64,000 nucleotides of DNA from Methanomicrobium mobile BP (GTDB taxonomy: Archaea > Halobacteriota > Methanomicrobia > Methanomicrobiales > Methanomicrobiaceae). Shown here in pieces: positions 1-9,157 of the stretch; position 1 is the stretch's first letter, and the number at the start of each line of letters is the position of its first letter. A model generated the notes under the pieces. It had not been told where the DNA came from. It ran no database searches and was given only the letters and a program-made list of their open reading frames with translations. The DNA is taken from NCBI RefSeq assembly GCF_000711215.1, contig NZ_JOMF01000007.1, positions 102,570 to 166,569 of the forward strand, written 5' to 3'. Position numbers and translations under genes: made by a program.

Positions 1-2
1 GC

Positions 3-1262
3 GGTGCAACAGGCACATGGGGTATGACCGTCGGCGGCGATGTAGGCGGCGGTATGGGCTGGATAACTTTCCATACCAATGTCGACGGCGCTTCGATATA
101 CGTTGACGGCGCTTATGAGGGAACAACCACAAACGGCGTTTACACAATGGCGGTCTACTCCACCGGTACTCCGTTAAGATCCGCATATGCGGCAAAATCC
201 GGATACTCCGAGAGCAACAGAGTCAGTCTGACCATGCCTTCGCCCGGAGAGAATATTGACTACTATCTTACTCTCAATCCGATTCAGACAACGGGTTCCA
301 TTTCGGTAAGATCTTCTCCGTCAAACGCGGTTGTCTACATCGATGATGTCTATGTCGGAACGACACCCGTTACACAGAGCGGATATACTCAGGGATACCA
401 CAATGTTAGAATTACCAAGTCCGGATATCAGGAATGGGCATCTTCGGTCTACGTATACTCGGGATCTACGGCAACCGCATCGGCAACGCTTACGCCGATT
501 GAGTCCTACGGTTCAATCTATGTGAGTTCTACGCCTTCCGGCGCATCGATTTACCTTGATGACAATTACGTCGGAATTTCGCCCAAGACAATCTCGGGCG
601 TTACAAAGGGAGGACACTCTCTCAGACTCGAGAAGTCGGGATACAACACGTGGGAGAGCTCGGTTACCGTAAACCCCGGTCAGACATCCTACGTATATCC
701 GACACTTCAGCCGTATTCAGCACCCACGGGAACTCTCTATGTCACATCGTCACCCGGCGGAGCATACATCTACCTTGACGGCGTCTATCAGGGTATCGCA
801 CCCGCATCTGGCAGCATGGTCATAAGCAATGTCGCGTCGGGAACGCACACGGTCACGGCAAAGTTGTCTGGATATCAGGATGCATCCATGAGCGTCACGG
901 TTAACGGCGGCGCAACCGCGTCGGTCACAATCCCGCTCAAGAGCACGGGTCCGGCAATGGGTTATCTCTCGGCATCGTCAATGCCTGCGGGTGCTAACGT
1001 TTACGTCAACAATGACTACATGGGCGTTACTCCGCTGACTGTTGCACTTGCCGAAGGTTCCTACAATGTAAGATTCAGTCTTGCCGGTTACTACGATTCG
1101 ACGGTTGCGGCAACGGTTACGGCAGGCGCAACATCCTCGGTATCGAGTTCGCTCACGCCCAACCCGGGTAATGTTCAGAAGTCCGGCAGCCCTGCATTTG
1201 CGGCAATAATCGGTATCTTCGCAGTCGCGGCATTACTGGTCGCAACCCGAAGGAATGACTGA
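3..1262 (+). CDS. PEGA-repeat surface protein, 5' end outside window
   Basis: The reading frame is open to the left edge, so the N-terminus is missing; the first in-frame ATG at 24 is probably internal. About 413 residues are visible. They form five consecutive PEGA-type beta repeats of about 75 residues, each with a small-residue/Pro turn, an aromatic-Val-Asp-(Gly/Asp) core, a Gly-x-(T/S)-P turn and a Ser/Ala-Gly-Tyr strand. The C-terminus has a short Ser-Pro linker, one hydrophobic segment of about 20 residues and an RR-N-D end. That is the layout of archaeal cell-surface proteins with a sorting or anchor tail of the PGF-CTERM kind, although the exact PGF motif is not present. Expected to be extracellular; ligand unknown. 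Confidence 0.85.
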   Translation, partial: GATGTWGMTVGGDVGGGMGWITFHTNVDGASIYVDGAYEGTTTNGVYTMAVYSTGTPLRSAYAAKSGYSESNRVSLTMPSPGENIDYYLTLNPIQTTGSISVRSSPSNAVVYIDDVYVGTTPVTQSGYTQGYHNVRITKSGYQEWASSVYVYSGSTATASATLTPIESYGSIYVSSTPSGASIYLDDNYVGISPKTISGVTKGGHSLRLEKSGYNTWESSVTVNPGQTSYVYPTLQPYSAPTGTLYVTSSPGGAYIYLDGVYQGIAPASGSMVISNVASGTHTVTAKLSGYQDASMSVTVNGGATASVTIPLKSTGPAMGYLSASSMPAGANVYVNNDYMGVTPLTVALAEGSYNVRFSLAGYYDSTVAATVTAGATSSVSSSLTPNPGNVQKSGSPAFAAIIGIFAVAALLVATRRND

Positions 1263-1308
1263 AACCGTTACGAAGAGACAAGAGAACGGTTAAGAACAGA
1301 CAAAAAAC

Positions 1309-1389
1309 AAAATAAAGTCAAAATCGACAAACAACAAAATAAAGTCAAAATCGACAAACAACAAAATAAAGTCAAAATCGACAAACAAC
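1309..1389. repeat. 27-bp tandem repeat, three perfect copies
   Basis: Three head-to-tail identical 27-bp units (1309-1335, 1336-1362, 1363-1389) followed by a decayed fourth copy lie in the gap between the PEGA gene and the convergent metal-transporter operon. The units are A-rich (for example aaaataaagtcaaaatcgac) and are T-rich on the minus strand, so they could help terminate transcription. There are no spacers, so this is not a CRISPR array. Confidence 0.9.
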
Positions 1390-1604
1390 AAAATCTACAA
1401 AAGACAAAATCTGAAAACGGAAAACAGGATAAATATCCAAAATATCCCTTTTTCTTTTTGTGATTCAAGAAGTGTTTTAGTTATTTTACAGGTTTTAATT
1501 ACTTTAATTATCCTGACTGTTTGACAATTTTAAAAGTGTTTTAAGTGTTTTAATTATTAATTGGCACTTATTATCGCAATTACCTTTTTTGTTGTTTGAA
1601 CTTC

Positions 1605-2432
1605 TTATCGTCTGCAAAAGGTCTTTGCGCAGAGGGCAATGATGTATGCCGCGGCGCCTATGAGAATTATCGTTGCTCCCGAGGGGACGTCGAGGGTATA
1701 TGAGAGGAATATGCCGCAGGTCGTAAATGCGATGCCGAGTATCGTGGAGAGATAGAACATCCTGTCGAGTCTGCCGGTAAACTCGCGTGCGATTGCCGCA
1801 GGCAGCGTGAGGAGAGCAATAGTGAGGATAATTCCCACTACCTGAATGAGCATGACGATTGTCACCGCCGTCATTATGAGGAGAAGGGCGATTATCTTAT
1901 CGGACGCGATGTTCATGACCGTGGCGTATTCTTCGTCGAAGGTGACCGCAAGCAGCTGGTTATAGAAGATTGCCGTTATCGCGATGATTGCGGCAAGAAG
2001 GGCGCCCATGAAGAATATCTCGCTTGAAGGGACGAGCAGGATATTGCCGAAGAGGTATCCGTAGAGGTCGGGCGCAAATCCCGGGGTGAGATAGACCAGA
2101 AGGATGCCGATAGCCATTCCCGCCGCCCATATGGCGCCGACGAGGGTATCGAGGTGCTGATGCGCGATATGCCGCAGTTTGGCGATTATTGCCGCGGTTG
2201 CGACACAGAAGACCGTCGCTCCGAGTATGGGCGAGAAGCCGAGGAAATATCCGAGACCCACGCCGCCGAAAGCCGCATGGGATATGCCGCCGGTGAGCGA
2301 GACCATCCTTTTTATCACAACGAAACTGCCTATGATGCCGCAGGCTGTGCTTGCCAGAATGCCTGCCAGAAGAGCGTTTCTGAAGAATTCGTATCCGAAA
2401 GCGGATATGAGTTCGGCGATGACGTCGATCAT
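1605..2432 (-). CDS. znuB: Zn/Mn ABC transporter permease (ZnuB/TroC family)
   Basis: A 275-residue polytopic membrane protein of the ABC-3 (ZnuB/MntB/TroC) family with about eight hydrophobic segments. It would form the channel of a high-affinity divalent-metal importer. I place the start at the ATG at 2432, because it forms an ATGA overlap with the stop of the upstream ATPase gene, which implies translational coupling; the reading frame extends ten codons further upstream. It is the last gene of a three-gene minus-strand operon (binding lipoprotein, ATPase, permease). Zinc versus manganese cannot be decided from the sequence, so the symbol is by family. Confidence 0.88.
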   Translation of the reverse strand: MIDVIAELISAFGYEFFRNALLAGILASTACGIIGSFVVIKRMVSLTGGISHAAFGGVGLGYFLGFSPILGATVFCVATAAIIAKLRHIAHQHLDTLVGAIWAAGMAIGILLVYLTPGFAPDLYGYLFGNILLVPSSEIFFMGALLAAIIAITAIFYNQLLAVTFDEEYATVMNIASDKIIALLLIMTAVTIVMLIQVVGIILTIALLTLPAAIAREFTGRLDRMFYLSTILGIAFTTCGIFLSYTLDVPSGATIILIGAAAYIIALCAKTFCRR

Positions 2433-3430
2433 TGCCCGCCTCCGTGCTCCGTGCATCCGCACCTTATTTTATCGCGGTCGGAGATCTCCGTATCCTCTTC
2501 GTGTTCGTGTTCGGGTACTGATTCAAGCGCGGAATGATCGTGCAATACCCTGTGCGCAAGTCCGTGCGCTATCAGATCGACGGGGCATTTGTAGGTATTG
2601 AGGATCATATCGCTTGTAATCTCGGCGGAGTAGTGCGTGAACATCTTCACGTTGAGGCACGCGATTACATCGACGCCGGACGATATGACGCCGATATCGT
2701 GCGTGACCATGATTACGGTCATCTTCTTGTGAAGTTCGACAAGGATGTCATGGAACTTCTCTTCGGTAGGCGAATCGACGTAGACGGTCGGCTCGTCGAG
2801 GAGAAGGACCTTCGGATTGCCGACAATCGCGCGTGCTATGATTGCCCGCTGCTGTTCGCCGCCGGATAAGTCGCTCAGCGTTCTGTCGGCAAGGTGAAGT
2901 ATGCCCAGAGTCTTCATTGCCTCTTCCGCGCATCTGCGGTCTTCATCCGAGTATCTTCTGCGGATTCCTTTGATATGTCCCAGTCTGCCGGTAAGGACCA
3001 TGTCGCGGACGCTTATCGGATAGCTGAAATCAAAGGTATGAAACTGCGGGACATATCCCAGCATATAGCGGTTTACGGCGGGGCTTTCGCCGTATATTTT
3101 GACAAATCCTGAATCGGGTTTTATGAGTCCGAGGATTGACTTGAGAAGGGTGGTTTTGCCGCCGCCGTTGGGTCCTATGATTGCGTAGGACTGCCCCTCC
3201 TCTATCTTAAGGGAGACTTTGTCCAGAACGGTCTGCCCTTCTCTGTGTATCGTTAAGTCTTTTATCTCGATGGCGGGGACTGAAGCAATGTTCTGCCGCG
3301 ACTGCCGCGAATTCCGTGCGGCATCGTCATATTCGGTCCCTGATTTTTCCTGCGGCATTGTATATCCCGTATTTCGCATCGGTAAGTCTTTATGGATCTC
3401 CTTTTGCGGTATTAGTTTTTTAATGCCCAA
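2429..3430 (-). CDS. znuC: Zn/Mn ABC transporter ATP-binding protein (ZnuC family)
   Basis: A 333-residue ABC ATPase with Walker A GPNGGGKTT, signature LSGGEQQRA, Walker B VLLLDEPT and a switch His in VTHD. It carries about 50 residues before the ABC fold (which begins near AIEIKDL) and a C-terminal tail of about 60 residues with several His and acidic residues and one Cys-x-Cys, a plausible metal-sensing or metal-binding extension. Only five bases separate it from the upstream binding-protein gene, and it overlaps the permease start by four bases. The N-terminal 50 residues may be partly non-native if translation starts at a later Met. Confidence 0.9.
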   Translation of the reverse strand: MGIKKLIPQKEIHKDLPMRNTGYTMPQEKSGTEYDDAARNSRQSRQNIASVPAIEIKDLTIHREGQTVLDKVSLKIEEGQSYAIIGPNGGGKTTLLKSILGLIKPDSGFVKIYGESPAVNRYMLGYVPQFHTFDFSYPISVRDMVLTGRLGHIKGIRRRYSDEDRRCAEEAMKTLGILHLADRTLSDLSGGEQQRAIIARAIVGNPKVLLLDEPTVYVDSPTEEKFHDILVELHKKMTVIMVTHDIGVISSGVDVIACLNVKMFTHYSAEITSDMILNTYKCPVDLIAHGLAHRVLHDHSALESVPEHEHEEDTEISDRDKIRCGCTEHGGGQ

Positions 3431-3435
3431 GGTCT

Positions 3436-4407
3436 TTAGTTTTGTGCGACTGCGCTTTTGAAGGCTTCGGCAACCGATTTCATGTTATCGATATAGTTCT
3501 CTGAGAGCGGATCGATAAGGACGACGCTGCCGCCGATTGCGTCCGCAATCGTGTATGCGCTCTTTGTGCTGTATTCCGGCGATGCGAATATTACCTTAAT
3601 CCCCTTCGCTTTTGCGGTGTCGATGAGCGCGGCAAGGTCGGAGGGCGAAGGTTCTTTTCCGTTGTTCTCGACGGAGATGCATTCAATGCCGTAGTCGCGG
3701 ACAAAGTACGACCATGCGGGGTGATAGGTCATTATCGTGACGTTCTTCATGTCGGTGAACGACTCTCTGATCTCGCCGTCGAGCGCGTCAAGTTTTGCCT
3801 TGTATTCCTCAAGATTCGCCTTGAAGTATGCTTCATCCTTAGGGCTTTCTTTTGCGAGTGCTTTGCAGACGTTCTCGGCCATTATCTTTGCATTCGCGAT
3901 TGAGAGCCAGACATGCGGGTCGCCGCCGGAGACATGCGTGCCGTCCTCTTCGGTGTAGCCGTCGATGAAGGTGATGCCTTCGGATGCGTTGACTATCGGC
4001 ATATTCGGATTGACGCCCTTAATCTTGTCCATCCATGCGAGTTCGAACTCTATTCCCGAGCCCATGGATACGAAGAGGTCGGTATCCGCTATACTGCGCA
4101 GCTGTCCCGATGTCAGTTCATAGGTATGCGGGCTGAAGCCCGGCGGCACCAGTATCGAGACTTTCACTTTATCCTTACCGACCGACTCGATTATCTCTTT
4201 CTGCGGCAGGATTGATGCCGCTACCGTTATCCGCTCATCCGCGGCTGCGGTGTCTGTCTGCGTCTGCTGCTGTGTCGGTTGCAGTGTTTGCTGCTGTGTC
4301 TGTTCATTCCCGTTCGTATTTCCCGTGCATCCCGCAAAGAGTATGCATGCCGAGAGGCAAACGAGCAGGATTGCCGTTAAAATCTTATTAATTCCCATGA
4401 TTTTCAT
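3436..4407 (-). CDS. znuA: Metal-binding lipoprotein of Zn/Mn ABC transporter (ZnuA/TroA family)
   Basis: The 323-residue protein starts with a signal peptide and a lipobox ending in FAGC, so it should be lipid-anchored outside the membrane. A Gln/Thr-rich linker follows, then the cluster A-I binding fold. Candidate metal ligands are the His in FSPHTYE, in DPHVW and in TYHPAW, plus the Asp in IDPLSENY near the C-terminus: the usual three-His-one-acid set of ZnuA. The long His-rich loop of many zinc-specific ZnuA proteins is absent. It is the first gene of the transporter operon, and direct repeats lie just upstream. Confidence 0.9.
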   Translation of the reverse strand: MKIMGINKILTAILLVCLSACILFAGCTGNTNGNEQTQQQTLQPTQQQTQTDTAAADERITVAASILPQKEIIESVGKDKVKVSILVPPGFSPHTYELTSGQLRSIADTDLFVSMGSGIEFELAWMDKIKGVNPNMPIVNASEGITFIDGYTEEDGTHVSGGDPHVWLSIANAKIMAENVCKALAKESPKDEAYFKANLEEYKAKLDALDGEIRESFTDMKNVTIMTYHPAWSYFVRDYGIECISVENNGKEPSPSDLAALIDTAKAKGIKVIFASPEYSTKSAYTIADAIGGSVVLIDPLSENYIDNMKSVAEAFKSAVAQN

Positions 4408-4424
4408 CTCATCATCTCAGATTC

Positions 4425-4453
4425 ATCTGCATATACATCTGCATAATCTGCAT
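4425..4453. promoter_or_regulatory. Three direct ATCTGCAT repeats upstream of znuA
   Basis: The octamer ATCTGCAT occurs at 4425-4432, 4437-4444 and 4446-4453 (ATGCAGAT on the coding strand), 18-46 bases before the znuA start. Placement and spacing (12 and 9 bp) suggest an operator for a metal-responsive regulator. The function is inference; slippage-derived repetition is the alternative. Confidence 0.4.
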
Positions 4454-4692
4454 ATACAATCACTGTTATGTCCCGATGCGGTAAAGTTCATCATCCGCAA
4501 AATGTTTAAGGGTTTTGGTGGTCAAGCATGCCGAAATATGTTAGGAAAAATAGTCCGGAATAATAGTTATGAAAAATAGTTATGAAAAATAGTCCGGGAA
4601 AATATGCGGGGGATAAACAGGGACGGATAAGTCGGCAAATATAGCAAACTATGTGGAAAGTAGAAAACGGAAAAACCGGAAAAAAACAAAGA

Positions 4693-4765
4693 GGCCAGGG
4701 CCGAGATTTGAACCCGAGTCCAGGGAGCCACAATCCCTGAGGATATCCAACTACCCCACCCCGGC
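4693..4765 (-). tRNA. tRNA-His (GTG)
   Basis: A 73-base cloverleaf. The acceptor stem GCCGGGG pairs with CCCTGGC (one G-U pair), the anticodon loop is TTGTGGC with anticodon GTG, and the T-loop is TTCAAAT. The discriminator base is C, as expected for archaeal tRNA-His. CCA is not encoded. The base before G1 is T, so G-1 would have to be added after transcription. Confidence 0.96.
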
Positions 4766-5087
4766 AAAGTTTTATTGCGCTATTTAGTTTGACGGCGCAT
4801 GGTAATTAATCTATTCATTTTGTATCCGGCACGTATCCCGAAGTATGCACGTGTCCAATCGTATCCGCCCTTCAGGATTCGTCGGGACAGCGTGATATCA
4901 TAGGATTATTAATATTCTTATATGCACCAATAATATCAGACAATTAGTGTAAAACCTGTATTCTCTGCCGTAACGTATCGGCAGTGTCGGGATGTTTTCC
5001 GTATTTAGCGATTGCTTACGAATAAAGATGGAGCTTTGACGAATCTCCAATCTGCCTTGTGAAATACATTTGTTGGAGGATATCGAA
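4766..5087. other. Intergenic region upstream of infB
   Basis: These 322 bases lie between tRNA-His and the infB start. The part around 4905-4930 is AT-rich (attaatattcttatatgc) and could hold the TATA box of infB. A clear Shine-Dalgarno, GGAGG at 5075-5079, precedes the start. No gene or strong hairpin was seen. Confidence 0.4.
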
Positions 5088-6893
5088 ATGGCGAAAAAAA
5101 AGGGAAAGGGAAATGGTGCGGATTCGGGTGCCGGTTCGATAAGAACACCCATCGTATGTGTTCTGGGACATGTCGATCACGGCAAGACATCGCTTCTTGA
5201 CAAGATTCGCGGCTCATCGGTGGTAAAATCGGAGGCGGGCGCAATCACGCAGCACATAGGTGCGACAATAGTGCCGCTGGAAGCGATTCAGGAGATGAGC
5301 GGGACAAAAGGCGTGGTTAATTTCGATGTCCCGGGACTTCTCTTCATCGATACTCCGGGTCATCATGCTTTTACGACTCTTCGAACAAGGGGCGGTGCGC
5401 TTGCGGATATGGCAATCCTCGTCGTCGATCTTAACGAGGGTTTTCAGCCGCAGACAATTGAGGCACTTCATATTCTGAGGAATTGCAGGACGCCGTTCGT
5501 GGTCGCCGCCACCAAGATGGATAGAATCTCCGGCTGGAGAACCACGCCGAATGCGCCGTTTAAGAAGTGTTACGCGGCGCAGAACGAACGTGTCATCTCG
5601 ACGCTCGAGACCAGGGTCTATGAGCTTGTAGGCAGGCTCTCGGAAGAGGGTTTCAACTGCGAAAGATACGACAGGGTCACTGATTTCAGCAAGACCATAG
5701 CAATAGTGCCGGTGAGCGGCATCACGGGCGAAGGTATACCCGATCTGCTGATGGTCATGGTCGGACTTGCGCAGAGATACATGACCGGAAATCTCAAGCT
5801 CACGGTCGACGGTCCCGGAGTGGGCACGGTTCTGGAGGTCAAGGAGGAGCGCGGTCTGGGAACAACCCTCGATGTAATCCTCTATGACGGCACCCTCAAT
5901 GTCGGCGACGAGATAATGGTGGGCTCGAATCAGGGCGTGGTCTGCACGAAGGTGCGTTCTCTCTTAAAACCGCGTCCGATGCAGGAGATTCTCACCGAAG
6001 ATCGCTTCGAGCGCGTCAAGTCGGCATCGGCGGCATGCGGTATCAAGGTTGCCGCGCCGAATCTCGACAGGGTTGTTGCTGGATCGCCCATCATGGTGGT
6101 CAGCGGCGGCAACCGCGACGAGATTGAGGAGAATATCCAAAAGGAGATGCAGACCGTCGCCGTCAAGCTCTCCGAGGAGGGTATCTTCATCAAGGCGGAT
6201 ACCATCGGCGCTCTGGAGGCGCTCTCAAAGGAGCTTGAGCAGCACGAGATTCCGATTATGCGTGCCGAAGTGGGTCCGATAACGAGGCATGACATTGTGG
6301 AGATTGCGACTCTGAAGAATCCGCTCATGTCGGTTCTTCTGGCTTTCAATACCACGCGCCTTCCGGACGCCAACGACGTTCTTATGGAGAAGAACATGGA
6401 TAATGTCATGATCTTCGAGTCCGACGTCATTTATCATCTTATCGACGATTATCTGGAATGGGAGGAGAAGACGCGCCGCGAGATCGAGAAGGAGAGTTTC
6501 GAGAAGCTAATCATGCCCGCAAAGATCACCCTTCTTCCGGACTGCGTCTTCCATCAGAGCAATCCTGCGGTTGTGGGCGTCAGAATCCTCGGCGGCAAGC
6601 TCCAGACGGGCACGAATCTTATTCATCCTGACGGCAGAAAAGTCGGGCGCGTGAAGCAGATAAAGAAAGGTCCCGACAGTGTAGCCGAGGCAACCGAGGG
6701 TCTGGAGGTGTCCATCTCAATAGAAGGACCTACGGTCGGGCGTCAGGTCGATGTCGGCGATACCCTCTTCGTCGACGTCCCCGAGCATCATGTAAAAGTC
6801 CTTGAAACCGAGATGTTTTCGCATCTTGGCGACAGTATCAAGTTCGTTTTGGACGAGTTCACCCAGATCGAAAGAAAAGACTCACCCTTCTGA
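5088..6893 (+). CDS. infB: Translation initiation factor aIF5B (IF-2 family)
   Basis: A 601-residue GTPase that promotes subunit joining and initiator tRNA placement in archaea. It has P-loop GHVDHGKT, switch II DTPGHHAF, TKMD for guanine specificity and the long IF2/eIF5B region with domains II-IV. The length matches archaeal aIF5B, which lacks the long eukaryotic N-terminus. I chose the ATG at 5088 because GGAGG lies eight bases upstream and the protein then begins MAKKKGKG; a TTG at 5070 in the same frame is upstream of that ribosome binding site. eS6 follows on the same strand after 68 bases. Confidence 0.97.
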   Translation: MAKKKGKGNGADSGAGSIRTPIVCVLGHVDHGKTSLLDKIRGSSVVKSEAGAITQHIGATIVPLEAIQEMSGTKGVVNFDVPGLLFIDTPGHHAFTTLRTRGGALADMAILVVDLNEGFQPQTIEALHILRNCRTPFVVAATKMDRISGWRTTPNAPFKKCYAAQNERVISTLETRVYELVGRLSEEGFNCERYDRVTDFSKTIAIVPVSGITGEGIPDLLMVMVGLAQRYMTGNLKLTVDGPGVGTVLEVKEERGLGTTLDVILYDGTLNVGDEIMVGSNQGVVCTKVRSLLKPRPMQEILTEDRFERVKSASAACGIKVAAPNLDRVVAGSPIMVVSGGNRDEIEENIQKEMQTVAVKLSEEGIFIKADTIGALEALSKELEQHEIPIMRAEVGPITRHDIVEIATLKNPLMSVLLAFNTTRLPDANDVLMEKNMDNVMIFESDVIYHLIDDYLEWEEKTRREIEKESFEKLIMPAKITLLPDCVFHQSNPAVVGVRILGGKLQTGTNLIHPDGRKVGRVKQIKKGPDSVAEATEGLEVSISIEGPTVGRQVDVGDTLFVDVPEHHVKVLETEMFSHLGDSIKFVLDEFTQIERKDSPF

Positions 6894-6961
6894 GGAAAGT
6901 AGTCTTTTTATTGTTCTAATTCAAATGTATAAAGACACTGAATATTGGAGTTCTAAATCAG

Positions 6962-7369
6962 ATGGCAGATTTAAAGTTAGTCCTTTCCGACCCCAAGACA
7001 GGAAAGGCATACAACATTGAAGCAACCGGCGGTATGGCGGGTGCACTTATCGGAAAGAAGATCGGACAGGAGATCAGCGGCGACGCATTCGGATTTGCGG
7101 GATACACAATCGAGCTTACGGGCGCAACCGACCGCACCGGAATTCCGGCAAGAGAGGACCTTCCGGGCGCGGGCAGAAGGAAGATCCTTCTCTCCGAGAG
7201 CACCGGATTCCACCCGAAGTATCCGGGACAGCGCTGCAGAAAGGCAATCCGCTGTGCGGAGATTACCCCCGAGTTCGTTCAGGTAAACGCAAAGGTTGTC
7301 GGCTACGGCGCAAAGTCACTCGAGGAGTACTTTGCACCCGCGGAAGCCGAGGCACCTGCAGCAGAATAA
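6962..7369 (+). CDS. rps6e: 30S ribosomal protein eS6
   Basis: The 135-residue archaeal/eukaryotic-type small-subunit protein is recognised from its N-terminus (LVLSDPKTGKAY), the IGKKIGQE segment and the GAGRRKILLS region. The Ala/Glu-rich tail resembles that of other archaeal ribosomal proteins. It lies just downstream of infB, so both may be co-transcribed. The stretch after the stop carries a hairpin and tandem repeats shared with the convergent operon. Confidence 0.97.
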   Translation: MADLKLVLSDPKTGKAYNIEATGGMAGALIGKKIGQEISGDAFGFAGYTIELTGATDRTGIPAREDLPGAGRRKILLSESTGFHPKYPGQRCRKAIRCAEITPEFVQVNAKVVGYGAKSLEEYFAPAEAEAPAAE

Positions 7370-7446
7370 ACCGATAAAAGTTTGAAAGAAAAAGTTTGAA
7401 AGATTGCTCCGTAAGGGGTAATCTTATGATATTTTTTGATTATGCT

Positions 7447-7475
7447 GTTTTCAGAGGTTTCTGAAAACAAAAAAA
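7447..7475. terminator. Hairpin with oligo-T, probable terminator of the minus-strand operon
   Basis: A perfect 9-bp stem (GTTTTCAGA / TCTGAAAAC, loop GGTT, 7447-7468) is followed on the plus strand by seven A's, which read as oligo-T entering the hairpin on the minus strand. It sits between convergent genes. Archaeal termination relies mainly on oligo-T, so the role of the stem is uncertain. Confidence 0.4.
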
Positions 7476-7484
7476 CGCATTCCC

Positions 7485-7554
7485 CGTTCTTTATCAACCG
7501 TTCATTCTCAACGGTTCTTTATCAACGGTTCTTTATCAACGTTTCTTTCTCAAA
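7485..7554. repeat. 14-bp degenerate tandem repeat, five copies
   Basis: Five head-to-tail 14-bp units (consensus sGTTCTTTATCAAC) fill 7485-7554 between the convergent rps6e and DUF2240 genes; two units are identical. No coding function was seen. Confidence 0.85.
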
Positions 7555-7580
7555 ATTATCTCAAAAATATACCGATATGT

Positions 7581-8036
7581 TTACTGATTTGATCTGAGTC
7601 TTTCGAGTTTGTCCCCGAATTCGACTTTGTATTTTCGTGCAAGTATTACTGCCGCGGCTTCTCTGGTCAGGTTGCCGTCGAACTTCTCGCGGATGATTGC
7701 CTGTAACTCTTTATCCACGGCATCGGTCTCGCGGTCGGTTATCCGTGCGATGTCCTGAATCAGCTCTTCGTAAGCGGTTGCCTTCCTTGTCTCGAAGATA
7801 TCCGCGGGGGGCTTGTAGCCCGTAGGTATCTCTATCTCCGCGATGTCGAAGGTCGGCGATACCATGCCGCCTTCCTCTCTGAGAAGGTTCTGTTTGAGTC
7901 CGATCTTTAAGAGTGCGTTCGCCTGTTCGCCGCTGATCCAGCGCTTGTCGTAAGCGAAGAAGAAGGTGAAGTCGGTTTTTTTCATCGAGTCCTTGTTGAA
8001 ACTCTTGAACGGCGCGGCAATCGCTCTTTTAAGCAT
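7581..8036 (-). CDS. DUF2240 family archaeal protein
   Basis: A 151-residue protein matching, as far as I can recognise, the archaeal DUF2240 family (start LKRAIAAPF, then FFFAYDKRWIS and an IEIPxGYKPP segment). The N-terminal half looks like a helical winged-helix-sized domain; function unknown. The ATG at 8036 overlaps the TGA of the upstream gene by one base (TGATG); a GTG three bases earlier is the alternative. The coupling suggests the two proteins are made together. Confidence 0.8.
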   Translation of the reverse strand: MLKRAIAAPFKSFNKDSMKKTDFTFFFAYDKRWISGEQANALLKIGLKQNLLREEGGMVSPTFDIAEIEIPTGYKPPADIFETRKATAYEELIQDIARITDRETDAVDKELQAIIREKFDGNLTREAAAVILARKYKVEFGDKLERLRSNQ

Positions 8037-8461
8037 CACTGTTCGAATGCACCCGAGATCAGTTTTTTGACGTCATAGGCATCCGTGCTGCCTTTGTCGC
8101 CTTCTTTTGTCGCGAAGCACTCCGACATCATGCCGCTCTCTTTAATCTTGAGATAGTATATCGTCTCGGCACGCGGGATCTTGCGGTCGCCGGTGAGAAT
8201 GGTCTCGTTCATGCGGAGCAGGAAGTCGGCTTCGTCGGTTATCGTGTCGAGGAGTGCCGGTATGTTCTCGACCGGCACCATGTTTGTTTTTTCGTCGGCG
8301 ACGGAGATGCGTAAGTCCAGTTTTACGAGGTCGCCGCCTGCTCTCTGGGTCACGTGCGTGTTGTTCATCGAAACTATCTTTGTGACGACATCTATGAACG
8401 GATACGGCAGATCGAAGTCAAGGTCGCATCTGAGTGGGAAACGGTGGTATACTCTGCGCAT
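8036..8461 (-). CDS. Conserved archaeal hypothetical protein
   Basis: A 141-residue soluble protein that I do not recognise by family. It mixes alpha and beta predicted segments, has no signal peptide or membrane segment and no obvious metal or nucleotide motif. It is translationally coupled to the downstream DUF2240 gene (TGATG), so the two probably act together. A 318-base gap with a 13-bp tandem repeat lies upstream. Confidence 0.7.
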   Translation of the reverse strand: MRRVYHRFPLRCDLDFDLPYPFIDVVTKIVSMNNTHVTQRAGGDLVKLDLRISVADEKTNMVPVENIPALLDTITDEADFLLRMNETILTGDRKIPRAETIYYLKIKESGMMSECFATKEGDKGSTDAYDVKKLISGAFEQ

Positions 8462-8556
8462 TTGCTATAATATGCATTTCGAATTTATAAATATTCTATT
8501 AATCAATGCCGTATGTCCGACCCGGCGGCAAAACGGGAATGCGTGATAGGATATCG

Positions 8557-8620
8557 CGAAGGGATGCTTGAAGGGATGCCTTGAAAGGATGCCGTGAAAG
8601 GGTGCCGTGAAGTGGTGCCG
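8557..8620. repeat. 13-bp degenerate tandem repeat, five copies
   Basis: Units of the form TGAAGGGATGCCT and TGAAAGGGTGCCG run head to tail at 8557-8620. They lie in the 318-base gap (8462-8779) between a hypothetical gene start and the end of rps8e. Nothing else recognisable was seen in this gap. Confidence 0.85.
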
Positions 8621-8779
8621 GAAAATGCGATGCTGCCGTGAATCTTAATGGCGGTGAAAAAAGTCATCTTAGAGATGCGAAATAAGATTGTTTGCCCTTA
8701 AAGAGTTGGAGCATTTCTTTAAGGACTCGGGCGGAATGTTCAGAATTCCGCAAACCGCTTGTATTTTATCGTCAGCGGT

Positions 8780-9157
8780 TTATTCGATGAGAACGGCGTT
8801 GATAACTCCGTCCTGTCCGGGTCTGGAGATGATCTTTGCCCTGCCGAGTTCGGTCTTGATGACTGCGCCCTTTGTAAGGAGGTTACGGCGGACGTAGTTC
8901 TGGTTTGCGGTGTTCTCTTCCACATTGAGGATGGCGGACTTCTCGGTCTTGCCTGTCTTCGGGTCGGAAACGTTTGCGGTAGATGCACGGAGTGCACGGA
9001 CCTTGGTGTTGCCGCCGTGTGTGCGGATGATCTTCTTGCGGTCTTCGCCGATGTGTGTCTCTGCAGGTGCACGTCCGACTTCGACGCGTCTCTTGCTGCG
9101 TGCAGGCTTTAAGCGTGCACCGGTCTCGGTTCTTACTGATTTACCTTGCCAAAGCAT
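8780..9157 (-). CDS. rps8e: 30S ribosomal protein eS8
   Basis: A 125-residue archaeal eS8: N-terminal WQGKS, basic K/R-rich core (ARSKRRVEVGR) and the C-terminal VIKTELGRAKI region match the family, as does the length. A good Shine-Dalgarno (AGGAG) lies ten bases before the ATG. It stands alone on the minus strand between two intergenic stretches. Confidence 0.97.
   Translation of the reverse strand: MLWQGKSVRTETGARLKPARSKRRVEVGRAPAETHIGEDRKKIIRTHGGNTKVRALRASTANVSDPKTGKTEKSAILNVEENTANQNYVRRNLLTKGAVIKTELGRAKIISRPGQDGVINAVLIE

Noticed and set aside
1268..1468. Minus-strand frame with a repeated L-F-C-C-L-S-I-L-T pattern
   Set aside because: It is only the translation of the 27-bp A-rich tandem repeat; no ribosome binding site and no family.
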